Positions 40,046 through 50,577 of a DNA stretch of 64,000 nucleotides are shown here, in pieces (position 1 is the stretch's first letter; every line of letters begins with the position of its first letter). This DNA is from Rubrivivax sp. (lineage in GTDB: Bacteria; Pseudomonadota; Gammaproteobacteria; Burkholderiales; Burkholderiaceae_C). The position numbers and the translations under genes are program-made. A model generated the notes under the pieces. It had not been told where the DNA came from. It did not search any database and was given only the letters and a program-made list of their open reading frames with translations. The DNA lies in assembly GCA_022842595.1 (NCBI GenBank), contig JALHPF010000029.1, positions 1-64,000 of the forward strand, given 5' to 3'.

Positions 40046-41059
40046 TCAGGGGCCCATGGCCTCGAGCTGCTCGTGCAGCTGGGTGGTTTGCTGGCTCCAG
40101 TAGGCTGGCGTGCCGAAATAGGGGAAGTGCAGCGGGAAGGTCGGGTCGCCCCAGCGCTCGGCCAGCCAGGCGCTGTGACGCAGCATGCGCAGGGTGCGCA
40201 GGGGCTCGATCAGCGCACGTTCGCGGTCGTCGAAGTCGCTGAACTGTTCGTAGCCTTCGAGCAGGGTGTTCAGTTGCGTCGCCATGGTCTGGCGGTCACC
40301 CGAGACCAGCATCCACAGGTCCTGCACGGCGGGGCCTTGCATGGCGTCATCCAGGTCGACGACATGCGGGCCTGCGGCCTCCCCGGTCTGGCGCCAGAGC
40401 ACGTTGCCAGGATGGCAGTCGCCATGCAGGCGCAAGGTAGCCAGCGGCTGCAGGGCGTCGAATGCGGCCACCGTGGCGGCCAGCGCCCGCTGGCAGGTGT
40501 CGTTCCAGGCCGGGCGTTCGGCATCGGTGACAAAACCGCCGTCGAGCAGCACACGGCGTGCGCGTGCGCCGTCGGTCTGCGCGTCGAGCACATGGCGGTG
40601 GGCAAAGGGCTGGCGGCGGCCGACGGCATGCAGCCGGCCGATGAAGCGGCCGATCTGGCGCAGCACAGCGGGGTCGTCCAGTTCGGGCTGGCGGCCGGCA
40701 CAACGTGCGGCCACGGCCATGCGGTGGGGTGGGCCGCCGACCGCCGGCAAGGTGGCCAGGGTGGGCGGGCTGCCTTGCACCAGCAGGCCGTCGGCGGCCG
40801 CCTGCAGCACCAGCGGCGGCACGACCGGCACTTCGGCCGCGGCGAGTTCCAGCGCGAAGCTGTGTTCTTCCAGGATCTGCGTGTCTGTCCAACGGCCGGG
40901 GCGATAGAACTTGGCCACCACCGCGCCGCCGTCCTCCAGCATGACCTGGAAGACGCGGTTCTCGTACGAATTCAGCTGCAGGATGCGCCCGTCGCCGCGC
41001 AGGCCCACGGCGTCGAGTGCGTCCAGCACTTGCTGGGGGGTCAGGTCGGCGTAATTCAC
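40046..41059 (-). CDS. srkA: serine/threonine protein kinase, stress response kinase A (YihE/SrkA) family
   Basis: LNSYENRVFQVMLEDG...VAKFYRPGRWTDTQILEEHSFALELAAAEVPVVPP; LHGDCHPGNVLW; VVDLDDAMQGP. Confidence 0.92.
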   Translation of the reverse strand: MNYADLTPQQVLDALDAVGLRGDGRILQLNSYENRVFQVMLEDGGAVVAKFYRPGRWTDTQILEEHSFALELAAAEVPVVPPLVLQAAADGLLVQGSPPTLATLPAVGGPPHRMAVAARCAGRQPELDDPAVLRQIGRFIGRLHAVGRRQPFAHRHVLDAQTDGARARRVLLDGGFVTDAERPAWNDTCQRALAATVAAFDALQPLATLRLHGDCHPGNVLWRQTGEAAGPHVVDLDDAMQGPAVQDLWMLVSGDRQTMATQLNTLLEGYEQFSDFDDRERALIEPLRTLRMLRHSAWLAERWGDPTFPLHFPYFGTPAYWSQQTTQLHEQLEAMGP

Positions 41060-41097
41060 CGCCTGAGGATAGCCGCGCGCCAGTGGCGCGCCGTCGC

Positions 41098-41913
41098 TCA
41101 GTGCCGCAGCGGCGAGGCGGAGGCGATCGGCCCGATGACTTCGACGGGTTCGCGCGGGGGCTCGGCGCGGGGCGTCTCGATCACGACACCGCCGACATCG
41201 TCGAGGTCGGCGGCGATGTCGCGCCACTGGCCCAGGCCGGAGCGGGCAGGGTTGAAGCTGCTGTTCATGCCGCCTTCCTGGCGGCTGTCGACGTTGAAGA
41301 ACGAATCCTGCAGGTAGGCCGAATCCTGCCAGAGCGTGGTGAATTCGCGGCGCTTGCCCGCCGCCGCGCCGGCAGGCTCGTTCAAGCGATAGGCCGCGGC
41401 CGCGGCCTGCGGGCCGCGGGCTGCCATGGCGGCCTGGGGCACCAGCAGCTGCAATTCCGGGATCGACGGCAGATGGTCGGCCGGGCAGCGCAGGTAGCGC
41501 ACCCGGCAGGCCGCCAGCACCGACTGCTTGATCTGACTGCTGCGGCGCGAGGGGCTGCGGTCGTTGTCCAGGTCGATGGCGGCCAGCACTCGCCCGTTGG
41601 CACTGCAGACGGCAAAACTCACATGCGTGCCGCCGAGCAACCCGTACCAGTAGCGCACCTGGTTCGGGTCGACGGGCTGGCAGAAGCGCACCAGCGGAAG
41701 CTTGGCCAACACGATGTGGTGGGGCAGGGCTTCACGCAGCTGGCGGTAGGCGCGGCGTTCTTCGGTGCTGAAAACCGGGCGCGCCGACAGGGCCCATTCG
41801 GTGGGCAAGGCGCGCTCATGCGGCTTGCGCTGATTCATCCGCCATAGGACCGCCGCCCCCAGGAAAAGTACGGCGGAAAGCGTGGCGAGAATCCAGGGAA
41901 GTGTCAGCTGCAT
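41098..41913 (-). CDS. DUF2726-type membrane-anchored protein
   Basis: N-terminal TM; FSTEERRAYRQLREALPHHIVLAKLPLVRFCQ...VLAAIDLDNDRS. Confidence 0.75.
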   Translation of the reverse strand: MQLTLPWILATLSAVLFLGAAVLWRMNQRKPHERALPTEWALSARPVFSTEERRAYRQLREALPHHIVLAKLPLVRFCQPVDPNQVRYWYGLLGGTHVSFAVCSANGRVLAAIDLDNDRSPSRRSSQIKQSVLAACRVRYLRCPADHLPSIPELQLLVPQAAMAARGPQAAAAAYRLNEPAGAAAGKRREFTTLWQDSAYLQDSFFNVDSRQEGGMNSSFNPARSGLGQWRDIAADLDDVGGVVIETPRAEPPREPVEVIGPIASASPLRH

Positions 41914-42131
41914 CTTGTGGGTCCTGCACGGGGCGGGGCCGCTGGGTTCAGAGTGTGCCGGGCTTGGCGTCCAACCTCGAGGGTGTTGACCGCGCCGACG
42001 TGGTGAGAATTTGTTACGAGTCTAGCGGCGAGGCTGCCAGCCGCCATCCCGTGTCCGGGTGCGAGCGACCGGCGATCCGTGCTGTCCTGCACTGCGTTCG
42101 GAACCTCCGGCTTGCCGTGGCCCTGAACAGC

Positions 42132-42137
42132 TATACT
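42132..42137 (+). promoter_or_regulatory. candidate -10 element (TATACT) upstream of rplM-rpsI
   Basis: TATACT in a 420-bp intergenic region; no convincing -35 at consensus spacing. Confidence 0.35.
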
Positions 42138-42301
42138 CGAAGGCTTTTCCGACGTCGGCCGGGAAAGATGTTTTGAGACTGGCCCGATCCCCGAGAGGCT
42201 GCCCTGCCCGCCGATGGACCGCAAACACCATGCGACCATCGACTGCAGAACAAGCGGCGCCGAAGGGCTGGGAACAGTCAAGCCATAGTGCCGACACCCA
42301 C

Positions 42302-42317
42302 GCGCGGTTCGCCGCGC
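42302..42317 (+). promoter_or_regulatory. GCGCGG-TTCG-CCGCGC hairpin immediately upstream of rplM
   Basis: Perfect 6-bp stem with UUCG tetraloop ending 15 nt before the rplM ATG. Confidence 0.5.
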
Positions 42318-42332
42318 ACCCTGAAAGACCCC

Positions 42333-42761
42333 ATGAAGACCTTCAGCGCCAAGCCGGCCGAAGTGACGCATGACTGGTTTGTGATTGACGCCACCGATAA
42401 GGTGCTCGGACGTGTTGCCAGCGAAGTGGCACTCCGTTTGCGCGGCAAGCACAAAGCCATTTATACGCCTCACGTCGATACCGGCGATTTCATCGTCATC
42501 GTCAACGCCGAAAAGATCCGCGTCACCGGGGCCAAGGCCACCGACAAGATCTACTACCGGCACTCCGGCTACCCGGGCGGCATCTATGCCACCGCGTTCA
42601 AGGACATGCAGGCCAAGCACCCTGGCCGTGCCATCGAGAAGGCTGTCAAGGGCATGCTGCCCAAGGGCCCGCTCGGTTACGCCATGGTCAAGAAGCTGAA
42701 GGTGTATGCGGGCCCCACGCATCCGCACACCGCCCAGCAGCCCAAGCCGCTCGAGATCTGA
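42333..42761 (+). CDS. rplM: 50S ribosomal protein L13
   Basis: [46 protein letters not shown]. Confidence 0.99.
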   Translation: MKTFSAKPAEVTHDWFVIDATDKVLGRVASEVALRLRGKHKAIYTPHVDTGDFIVIVNAEKIRVTGAKATDKIYYRHSGYPGGIYATAFKDMQAKHPGRAIEKAVKGMLPKGPLGYAMVKKLKVYAGPTHPHTAQQPKPLEI

Positions 42762-42771
42762 GGACGCAGCG

Positions 42772-43164
42772 ATGATCGGTCAATACAACTACGGCACCGG
42801 CCGCCGCAAATCCAGCGTCGCCCGGGTCTTCATCAAGAAGGGCGAGGGCAAGATCGTCATCAACGGCAAGACCGTCGACGACTATTTTGGCCGCCAGACC
42901 TCGATCATGATCGTTAAGCAGCCTCTGCTGCTGACGGGCAACGAACTGGCCTTCGACATCAAGATCAACGTGCACGGTGGCGGCGAAAGCGGCCAGGCCG
43001 GCGCGGTGCGTCATGGCATCACGCGCGCACTGATCGACTACGACGCAGCGCTGAAGCCCGACCTCAGCCACGCCGGCTTCGTGACGCGCGATGCGCGTGA
43101 AGTCGAACGGAAGAAGGTCGGCTTGCACGGCGCCCGTCGCCGGAAGCAGTTCAGCAAGCGCTGA
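42772..43164 (+). CDS. rpsI: 30S ribosomal protein S9
   Basis: [27 protein letters not shown]...[14 protein letters not shown]. Confidence 0.99.
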   Translation: MIGQYNYGTGRRKSSVARVFIKKGEGKIVINGKTVDDYFGRQTSIMIVKQPLLLTGNELAFDIKINVHGGGESGQAGAVRHGITRALIDYDAALKPDLSHAGFVTRDAREVERKKVGLHGARRRKQFSKR

Positions 43165-43192
43165 TCGAGGTCCCGAACGGGATGTGTACGAG

Positions 43193-43218
43193 AAGGCGGC
43201 CTGCGGGTCGCCTTTTTT
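43193..43218 (+). terminator. Rho-independent terminator after rpsI
   Basis: AAGGCG...CGCCTT stem followed by T-run (TTTTTT). Confidence 0.75.
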
Positions 43219-43303
43219 CATCCGGCCTTTTCCCTGTCGTCGAAGCGCCTTTGTCGCGGTCGGCGTACTATCGGCTCCAAGAAACGCCCAAGAAGGAGCC
43301 CCC

Positions 43304-43678
43304 ATGAATGCCGTTGCCGAAACCCAGATGCCCACCCTGGACGAAATGCCCCCGCCGCTGGTCTTCACCGACAGCGCCGCCGACAAGGTCAAGCAGCTGG
43401 TCGACGAAGAAGGCAATCCCGACCTGAAGCTGCGTGTCTTCGTGCAGGGCGGTGGCTGCTCGGGCTTCCAGTACGGATTCACCTTCGACGAAGTCGTCAA
43501 CGAAGACGACACGCAGATGGCGAAGAACGGCGTCACCCTGCTGATCGACGCGATGAGCCTGCAGTACCTGGGTGGCGCCGAGATCGACTACAAGGAAGAC
43601 CTGCAGGGCGCCCAGTTCGTCATCAAGAACCCGAACGCCACGACCACCTGCGGCTGCGGGTCTTCGTTCACGGTCTGA
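43304..43678 (+). CDS. erpA: iron-sulfur cluster insertion protein ErpA
   Basis: A-type carrier: [13 protein letters not shown] and C-terminal [10 protein letters not shown]. Confidence 0.97.
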   Translation: MNAVAETQMPTLDEMPPPLVFTDSAADKVKQLVDEEGNPDLKLRVFVQGGGCSGFQYGFTFDEVVNEDDTQMAKNGVTLLIDAMSLQYLGGAEIDYKEDLQGAQFVIKNPNATTTCGCGSSFTV

Positions 43679-43700
43679 CGCGGCAGAAGGGCCCTCGCGG

Positions 43701-44810
43701 CTAGCCCGCGGGGTACAGCGCACCCAGCACACGCGGACCCCTCGCACCGGTCACCTGGGGCAGGTTGCCCGGTCGGCGCGCCATGAATGCCTGCGCAAGC
43801 CAGGCGAACGCCAGGGCTTCGACACGATCGGGCGCCATGCCCACGCTGGCGGTGGACTCGACCGCGACACCCATCAAAGCACCCAAGCGCATCAGCAGAT
43901 GCGCATTGTGGGCACCGCCACCACAGACCAGCACCCGCCGCGCCTGCGGCATGTGTCGCTGCAGAGCCTGCGCCGCCGTCACTGCCGTGACCTCGGCCAG
44001 GGTGGCGGCAATGTCCTCGTCGCGCCATCTCTGCGTGGCCTGAGCGGCCAGCCAGCGTTGCACCCAGGCATCGTCGAAGAGGTCCCGGCCGGTGCTTTTT
44101 GGCGGCGGCAAGGCGTAATAGGGCTCGGCCAGCGCGGCCGCCAGCAACCCAGGCTGTACTCGGCCCTTCGCAGCCCACGCGCCACCTGAGTCGAAAGCCT
44201 GGCCCCGCCGCTGCTGGCACCACTGGTCCATCAACACATTGCCCGGGCCGCAATCGAAGCCGATGGCAGGCCCGGTGGCAGGCAGCAGGCTGAAGTTGGC
44301 GATGCCGCCCAGGTTCAATACGGCCACGTCTTCCCCCGGCCGGGCAAAACGCGCGGCGTGGAAGGCTGGCACCAAAGGTGCACCCTGGCCGCCGGCGGCC
44401 ACGTCGCGGCTGCGTAGGTCGCATACCACGTCGATGCCGCTCAGCTCGGCGAGCAGGGCCCCATTCAGCAGCTGGCAGGTGTAGCCAGTCTCGTCATGAG
44501 TCTGCGGCTGGTGACGCACGGTCTGACCGTGGGCGCCGAGCGCACGAACCTGCGTAGGCGCCACGCCGGCCTGGGCAAGAACGTCGGCCGTGGCTTTTGC
44601 GTAGACCCTGGCCAACGCATTGCCAGCCAAGGCCGCGCGATGCAGCTCATCGGGCCCGCTGCGGTTCAAGGCCAGCAATTCGGCGCGCAAGGCCGGTGCG
44701 AAAACCTGATGGCTGAACGCCAGGTCGTGGCCCTCGCTGTCGGCAAGCACGGCGTCGACGCCATCCAGCGAAGTGCCCGACATCAGACCCACAAACCACT
44801 CTGCCGCCAT
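43701..44810 (-). CDS. anmK: anhydro-N-acetylmuramic acid kinase
   Basis: GLMSGTSLDGVDAVL; GAHGQTVRHQPQ; LNLGGIANFSLL; FDCGPGNVLMD. Confidence 0.97.
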   Translation of the reverse strand: MAAEWFVGLMSGTSLDGVDAVLADSEGHDLAFSHQVFAPALRAELLALNRSGPDELHRAALAGNALARVYAKATADVLAQAGVAPTQVRALGAHGQTVRHQPQTHDETGYTCQLLNGALLAELSGIDVVCDLRSRDVAAGGQGAPLVPAFHAARFARPGEDVAVLNLGGIANFSLLPATGPAIGFDCGPGNVLMDQWCQQRRGQAFDSGGAWAAKGRVQPGLLAAALAEPYYALPPPKSTGRDLFDDAWVQRWLAAQATQRWRDEDIAATLAEVTAVTAAQALQRHMPQARRVLVCGGGAHNAHLLMRLGALMGVAVESTASVGMAPDRVEALAFAWLAQAFMARRPGNLPQVTGARGPRVLGALYPAG

Positions 44811-44895
44811 GCGCTTGCCCTTGGGTGCGAGGCTCGAGGACTTCGTTCGCCCCGGCTGGCCCGCAGCTGAGCGCTGCGAAGCCCCGGGTGCCAGC

Positions 44896-46275
44896 CTATT
44901 CGACCCGAACGGCCGAAGCAGCGCTGACGGTCGCCGCCATGTCCAGCTTGGCGCGAAGCGTCTGCACGGTGTCCTTGAAGCGCAGGCGTGACAGGTCGTC
45001 CAGCACGAGCGAGTCGCCGGCCTTCGACACCTGCATCGGGTCGTGGTGCTCGCCGTCGATGCGGAATTCGAAATGCAGATGCGGGCCGGTGCTCCAGCCT
45101 GTGGAACCCACCGCGCCGATGTGATGGCCTTGCTCGACCCGCTCGCCCTTGCTGACGTCGATGCGGCTCAGGTGGGCATACAGGGTTTCGCGGTTGCGGG
45201 CATGCCGTACCTGCACCACGTTGCCGTAGCCGTTCTGCCAGCCGGCAAACTCGACCACGCCGGCGCCGACGCTGCGCACCGGGGTACCCGTCGGTGCGCT
45301 GTAGTCGACGCCCAGATGCTGCCGCCAGGTGTTCAGGATCGGGTGAAGGCGATTGGCAAAGCCGGACGTGATGCGCGAGAACTCGACCGGGCTGGCGAGG
45401 AAACTGCGGTTGCGGCTTTGGCCGTCGAGCCCGAAGTAGCCGCCACGGCCGTCGGCCGGAGTGAACCAGACGGCATGATGGGCCCGGCCAGCGGCCACGA
45501 ACTCGGCGGCCAGCACGCGGCCGGCGCCTTCGTTCCAGGGCACGGGCTCGCCATCGGCGGTGAGCGCTTCGTAGACGATGCTGAAGCTGTCGCCCCTGCG
45601 CAATTCGCGGTGGAAGTCGATGTCGCCGGCAAAGATGTCGGCCAGCTGCGCTGCCACGACGTCGGGCACCTGGGCGCTGTCGGTGGCGGCGAAGAGCGAA
45701 GTCTTGACCGTGCCGCTGGCCATGACGGAACGGGTGGCGTACGGCACGGTGCGGATCTGGGCCAGCCAGCGGCCCTCGACCTGGGCCAGCTCGAGGCGCT
45801 TGAAGTGCGTTCTTGCTTCTTCCGCACGATCCGACGGATACCGGGCGACGAGAGTGACGAGGCGGCCGTCGTCGTTCACTTCGGCTTGCACCATCTTGCC
45901 GCCACGCCCCGTTAGCAGCATGCGGGCCACCGGGTCACTGCGCAGGTACTGGGCGGCGGCGCGGTCGGCCGCGCCCAGGCGGGCCAGGAGGCCTTCGGCG
46001 GTTTCGGCCTGGCGCGTGAGCTCGCCGCGGCGCAGCACGATGTCCTGCGCCTCCAGTGCTTCGACCTGGCCGGCAAGGTCCAGCGGCTCGACCACCTGGG
46101 TGACCAGACGCTGCGGCAGTTCGCTGGCATCGGGCGCGAGCGGGGCGATGGCCACTGCCGTCACCGCAAAACCGGCCATGAGCGCCACTGCGCCGGCGAC
46201 CAGAGACAGCCTGTGTTGTTGTGCCAGTGTGACCAGCCGCGCCAGGGCAGGCTGGAGAGTCGTTTCAAGGCTCAC
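44896..46275 (-). CDS. M23 family metallopeptidase
   Basis: HLGVDYSAPTGTPVRSVGAGVVEFAGWQNGYGNVV...GPHLHFEFRIDG. Confidence 0.95.
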   Translation of the reverse strand: MSLETTLQPALARLVTLAQQHRLSLVAGAVALMAGFAVTAVAIAPLAPDASELPQRLVTQVVEPLDLAGQVEALEAQDIVLRRGELTRQAETAEGLLARLGAADRAAAQYLRSDPVARMLLTGRGGKMVQAEVNDDGRLVTLVARYPSDRAEEARTHFKRLELAQVEGRWLAQIRTVPYATRSVMASGTVKTSLFAATDSAQVPDVVAAQLADIFAGDIDFHRELRRGDSFSIVYEALTADGEPVPWNEGAGRVLAAEFVAAGRAHHAVWFTPADGRGGYFGLDGQSRNRSFLASPVEFSRITSGFANRLHPILNTWRQHLGVDYSAPTGTPVRSVGAGVVEFAGWQNGYGNVVQVRHARNRETLYAHLSRIDVSKGERVEQGHHIGAVGSTGWSTGPHLHFEFRIDGEHHDPMQVSKAGDSLVLDDLSRLRFKDTVQTLRAKLDMAATVSAASAVRVE

Positions 46276-46455
46276 TGTGATCGGCGGCCAGGAGAACCGC
46301 TTGGATGCAACGGCGCCCGGGAGGGCGCCGCCTAGAATCGTGGATCACGGGGCGGCGCGCAGAAAAGCAGGCTCGTCCACGTGAATGAGGGGTTGGAGTA
46401 TAGCCAAGCCATTCTTCCCGGCCACCGGGAAACCACGCTCGATGACGAATTTCCC

Positions 46456-47742
46456 ATGACCTTGCCTGTTTCCGCGTCCGCCGTCCTGAGCCCAGCCGTG
46501 AACGATGTCTCGGCCCAGCCGGGCGCCAGCCCGGCGTTGAGCGAGCGCGTGCGCGAGGCACTGGCCGTGTCGCTGCGCGGCTGCGAGGAGCTTCTGCCCG
46601 AAACCGAGTGGGTGCGCAAACTGCAGCGATCGGAAGCCAACGGGCAGCCTCTGCGCATCAAACTCGGCCTGGACCCGACCGCTCCCGACATCCACATCGG
46701 CCACACGGTGGTGCTGAACAAGCTGCGCCAGCTGCAGGACCTGGGCCACACCGTCATTTTCCTGATCGGCGACTTCACCTCGATGATCGGTGACCCTTCC
46801 GGGCGCAACGCCACGCGTCCGCCGCTCACGCGCGAGCAGATCACCGCCAACGCGCAGACCTACTACGCCCAGGCCAGCCTGGTGCTGGACCCGGCACGCA
46901 CCGAAATTCGCTACAACAGCGAATGGAGTGACCCGCTGGGCGCACGCGGGCTGATCGAGCTGGCCGCGAAATACACCCTGGCCCGGCTGCTGGAGCGTGA
47001 CGACTTCACCAAGCGCTTCAAGGCGGGCAGCCCGATCAGCATCCACGAACTGCTGTACCCGCTGATGCAGGGCTACGACTCGGTGGCCTTGAAGTCCGAC
47101 CTGGAGCTGGGCGGCACCGACCAGAAATTCAACCTGCTGGTGGGCCGAGCGCTGCAGCAGGAATATGGCCAGGAACCGCAGTGCGTGCTCACCATGCCCT
47201 TGCTGGAAGGGCTGGACGGCGTCGAGAAGATGTCGAAGAGCAAGAACAATTACATCGGCATCACCGAGCCCGCCAACAGCATGTTCGCCAAGGTGCTGAG
47301 CATCAACGACGTGCAGATGTGGAAGTGGTTCACCCTGCTCAGCTTCCGCCCGGAAGCCGAGATCGCGGCGCTGAAACGCGAAGTCGAGGCCGGCCGCAAC
47401 CCGAAGGACGCGAAGGTGCAGCTGGCCCACGAGATCACGGCGCGCTTTCATGGCCCGGCTGCTGCGGCTGCGGCAGAGGAAGACTTTCAGCGCCGCGCCG
47501 CCGGTGGTGTGCCCGACGACATCTCCGAAGTCAGCCTGGCTGGCGGTCCGCTGGCCATCGGCGCGCTGCTGAAGCAGGCCGGCCTGGTGCCGTCGACCAG
47601 CGAAGGTCTGCGCCTGGTCGAGCAGGGCGGTGTGCGCATCGACGGCGGTGTGGTCAGCGACAAGGCGTTGAAAGTGGCGCCGGGCACGTTCGTCGTGCAG
47701 GTGGGCAAGCGCAAGTTTGCGCGTGTGGTGCTGGCCGGCTGA
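46456..47742 (+). CDS. tyrS: tyrosyl-tRNA synthetase
   Basis: LGLDPTAPDIHIGHTVVLNKLRQLQDLGH; KMSKSKNNYIGI; C-terminal S4-like domain. Confidence 0.98.
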   Translation: MTLPVSASAVLSPAVNDVSAQPGASPALSERVREALAVSLRGCEELLPETEWVRKLQRSEANGQPLRIKLGLDPTAPDIHIGHTVVLNKLRQLQDLGHTVIFLIGDFTSMIGDPSGRNATRPPLTREQITANAQTYYAQASLVLDPARTEIRYNSEWSDPLGARGLIELAAKYTLARLLERDDFTKRFKAGSPISIHELLYPLMQGYDSVALKSDLELGGTDQKFNLLVGRALQQEYGQEPQCVLTMPLLEGLDGVEKMSKSKNNYIGITEPANSMFAKVLSINDVQMWKWFTLLSFRPEAEIAALKREVEAGRNPKDAKVQLAHEITARFHGPAAAAAAEEDFQRRAAGGVPDDISEVSLAGGPLAIGALLKQAGLVPSTSEGLRLVEQGGVRIDGGVVSDKALKVAPGTFVVQVGKRKFARVVLAG

Positions 47743-47747
47743 AGCCT

Positions 47748-48197
47748 GTGCTGGCGTTGCTGCAGCGCGTGCGTGAAGCACGTGTCGACGTCGACGGGCA
47801 GACCGTGGGCGCCATCGGGCCGGGCCTGCTGGTGCTGGTGTGCGCCGAACCGGCCGACACGCCCCAGCATGCCGTGCGCCTGGTCGACAAGGTGTTGAAG
47901 CTTCGCATCTTCGGCGACGAGGCAGGCAAGATGAACCGCAGCGTGCAGGACGTGGCCGGCGGTCTGCTCATCGTCAGCCAGTTCACGCTGGCTGCCGACA
48001 CCAGCAGCGGCAACCGGCCCAGCTTCACCGGCGCGGCGCCGGCCGAACTGGGGCGCCAGCTCTATGAAGCCGTGCTGGCCGAAGCCCGCCAACGACACAC
48101 GCCGGCTGGACAAGTCCAGGCCGGCGTGTTCGGGGCCGACATGGCGGTCAGCCTGGTGAATGCGGGACCGGTGACGATCCCGCTGCGAATCACCTAG
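47748..48197 (+). CDS. dtd: D-aminoacyl-tRNA deacylase
   Basis: LLQRVREARVDVDGQTVGAIGPGLLVLV; SQFTLAADTSSGNRPSFTGAAP; GTG start. Confidence 0.95.
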   Translation: MLALLQRVREARVDVDGQTVGAIGPGLLVLVCAEPADTPQHAVRLVDKVLKLRIFGDEAGKMNRSVQDVAGGLLIVSQFTLAADTSSGNRPSFTGAAPAELGRQLYEAVLAEARQRHTPAGQVQAGVFGADMAVSLVNAGPVTIPLRIT

Positions 48198-49165
48198 TCC
48201 GCATACTGGCCAGCGGCCTTGATGGCCGGGCCCCACTTGTCGATCTCGGCGGCGACGAACTTCTTGTGCTCGGCGCCGTTCAGACGACTGTCGGTCACGA
48301 CCACCGCGCCCAGGGCTTCCTGGCGCTTGATGAACTCAGGGTCCTTCAGCGCAGCCTTCATCGCGGTATTGACCTGGTCGACGATGGCCTTCGGCGTGCC
48401 CTTCGGTGCGTACATGCCATGCCAGATCGACACGTTGAAGCCCTTCAGCCCGGACTCGTCCAGCGTCGGCAGCTTGGCCAGGGCCGGCGTCGCCAGGCGC
48501 TTGGTGGTGGTGACGGCGAAGGCCTTCACCTTGCCGGCTTCGATCTGGCCCGTGGTGTTGGTCGTCTGGTCGCACATGATGTCGACTTGGCCGCCGAGCA
48601 GGTCGGTCATGGCCGGCGCCGTGCCCTTGTACGGCACGGTGGTCATGTCGATCTTCAGCGCCTGCTGGAACAGCAGGCCGCACAGGTGCGAAGCGGCGCC
48701 CAGGCCGGCGTTGGCCAGGTTGATCTTGCCCTTGTTGGCTTCCAGCCACTTCACCAGTTCCGGGTAGGTGTTGGCGGGCAGGGTGCTGCGGCCGATCAAG
48801 GTCATCGGCACTTCGTTGACCATGCCGATGTACTCGAAGTCGTTCAGCGTGTCATAGGGCATCTTGCGGTACAGCGCCGGGGAAGTCGCCATGCCGATGT
48901 GGTGCAGCAGCAGCGTGTAGCCGTCTGGTGCGGCCTTGGCCACCTTCGCGGCGCCGAGCGTGCCGCCGGCACCGCCGACGTTTTCGATGATCACGGTCTG
49001 GTTGTTCAGGCCCTTGGCCAGAACCACGGCCAGGTCGCGAGCCACCTTGTCGGTGGGGCCACCGGCTGCGAAAGGCACGACGATGGTGATGGGCTTTTCC
49101 GGGTAGGCCGCAGCCGCCGCGCCGGCGATGGCAGCAAGGGTCAGGGCGAGCAGGGTCTTTTTCAT
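48194..49165 (-). CDS. tripartite tricarboxylate transporter (TctC/Bug family) substrate-binding protein
   Basis: YPEKPITIVVPFAAGGPTDKVARDLA; GGAGGTLGAAKVAKAAPDGYTLL. Confidence 0.93.
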   Translation of the reverse strand: MKKTLLALTLAAIAGAAAAAYPEKPITIVVPFAAGGPTDKVARDLAVVLAKGLNNQTVIIENVGGAGGTLGAAKVAKAAPDGYTLLLHHIGMATSPALYRKMPYDTLNDFEYIGMVNEVPMTLIGRSTLPANTYPELVKWLEANKGKINLANAGLGAASHLCGLLFQQALKIDMTTVPYKGTAPAMTDLLGGQVDIMCDQTTNTTGQIEAGKVKAFAVTTTKRLATPALAKLPTLDESGLKGFNVSIWHGMYAPKGTPKAIVDQVNTAMKAALKDPEFIKRQEALGAVVVTDSRLNGAEHKKFVAAEIDKWGPAIKAAGQYAD

Positions 49166-49305
49166 GGGCTTGTCTCCGAAAACGGGCGTGAGGTGATGAA
49201 ACCGGGCCGAATGGTAGGGTCCGCGGCGGCCCATGCCGACGTGGGAACTACGTAATCAGCAACCCTGATGCGGGTATCGGTCAGCAAGGCCGCGGCGGCT
49301 GATGG

Positions 49306-50577
49306 TCATCGGTAGCTGCGCGCGTCCTCGATCACCTTGCCGTCGTTGGGCAGGCTGCCTGGCCCCGCGATCACCACGTCTGCACGCAGCTTGGTCACAT
49401 CGCGTACCGACGCCGCCACGGCTTCGGCCAGGTTTTCGGCGGGCGCGGCGCACTCCACGTGCAGGGTCATCGTGTCGTTGGCCATCTCGCCGGCCACCAC
49501 CAGCCGGCCGCGCGCCAGTTCGGGGTGCCGGCGCAGCACCTCGGCCACCTGGCTGGGGTGCACGAACATGCCGCGTACCTTGGCCGTCTGGTCGGCCCGG
49601 CCCAGCCAGCCGCGGATGCGCTGGTTGCTGCGGCCGGTGGGGCAGGGGCCGGGCAGCACCGCACTCAGGTCGCCGGTGCCGAAGCGCAGCATCGGGTAGT
49701 CGGGCTGCAGGGCGGTGACGACGACTTCGCCGACCTCGCCGTCAGGTACCGGGTCGCCGGTGCCAGGGCGCACGATCTCGACGATCACGCCTTCGTCGAC
49801 GATCAGGCCTTCTCGGGCCGCGGTCTCGAACGCGATCATCCCCACGTCGGCCGTGGCGTAGGCTTGGTAGGCGTGCACGCCACGCTCGGCCAGCCAGTCG
49901 CGCAGCGACGGCGGGAAGGCCTCGCCGGTGACCAGGGCTTTCTTCAGTGTCGGCAGCGCAACGCCTTCGGCTGCGGCTTTCTCCATCACGATGCGCAGGA
50001 AGCTGGGCGTGCCGACATAGGCGTCGGGGCGCAGGTCCTGCATCGCCTGCAGCTGCAGTTCGGTATTGCCCACGCCGCCGGCAAACACCGTGCAGCCCAG
50101 CGCATGGGCGCCGGTTTCCATCATCGAGCCGGCCGGGGTCAGGTGGTAGCTGAAGCTGCTGTGCACCAGGTCGCCACTGCGCAGGCCGGCGGCGAAGAGG
50201 GCACGGGCGACGCGCCAGTAGTCGGCGGCAGTGCCCTCGGGTTCGTAGATCGGGCCGGGCGACTGGAAAACGCGCCGGGCCGGCCGCAAGCCACCCAGGG
50301 CCCGCCAGCCGATGGCCGAGAAGCCACCGAAGGGGTCGCGGCTGGCCGGGTCGGCGCGCAGGGCCTTCTGGCGTTCCAGCAGTTCGGGCTTGCGCAGTAC
50401 CGGCAGGCGCTGCAGCGCGCCGCGCGTGCAGACGCCGGTGGCGTCGACACCCGCCAGGGCTGCGGCAAAACCGGGCACGCCTTGTGCGGCCCGCACCTGC
50501 GCCGGCAATGCCGCCAGCAGTGCGGCTTCACGCACGGCCGGGTCGCGCGTTTCCAGCGCATCGTAGAACTCAGTCAT
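49306..50577 (-). CDS. phenylacetate-CoA ligase-like AMP-binding enzyme
   Basis: PaaK-like organisation: SFSYHLTPAGSMMETGAHALGC, YATADVGMIAFE, LRFGTGDLSAVLPGPCPTGRS. Confidence 0.88.
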   Translation of the reverse strand: MTEFYDALETRDPAVREAALLAALPAQVRAAQGVPGFAAALAGVDATGVCTRGALQRLPVLRKPELLERQKALRADPASRDPFGGFSAIGWRALGGLRPARRVFQSPGPIYEPEGTAADYWRVARALFAAGLRSGDLVHSSFSYHLTPAGSMMETGAHALGCTVFAGGVGNTELQLQAMQDLRPDAYVGTPSFLRIVMEKAAAEGVALPTLKKALVTGEAFPPSLRDWLAERGVHAYQAYATADVGMIAFETAAREGLIVDEGVIVEIVRPGTGDPVPDGEVGEVVVTALQPDYPMLRFGTGDLSAVLPGPCPTGRSNQRIRGWLGRADQTAKVRGMFVHPSQVAEVLRRHPELARGRLVVAGEMANDTMTLHVECAAPAENLAEAVAASVRDVTKLRADVVIAGPGSLPNDGKVIEDARSYR

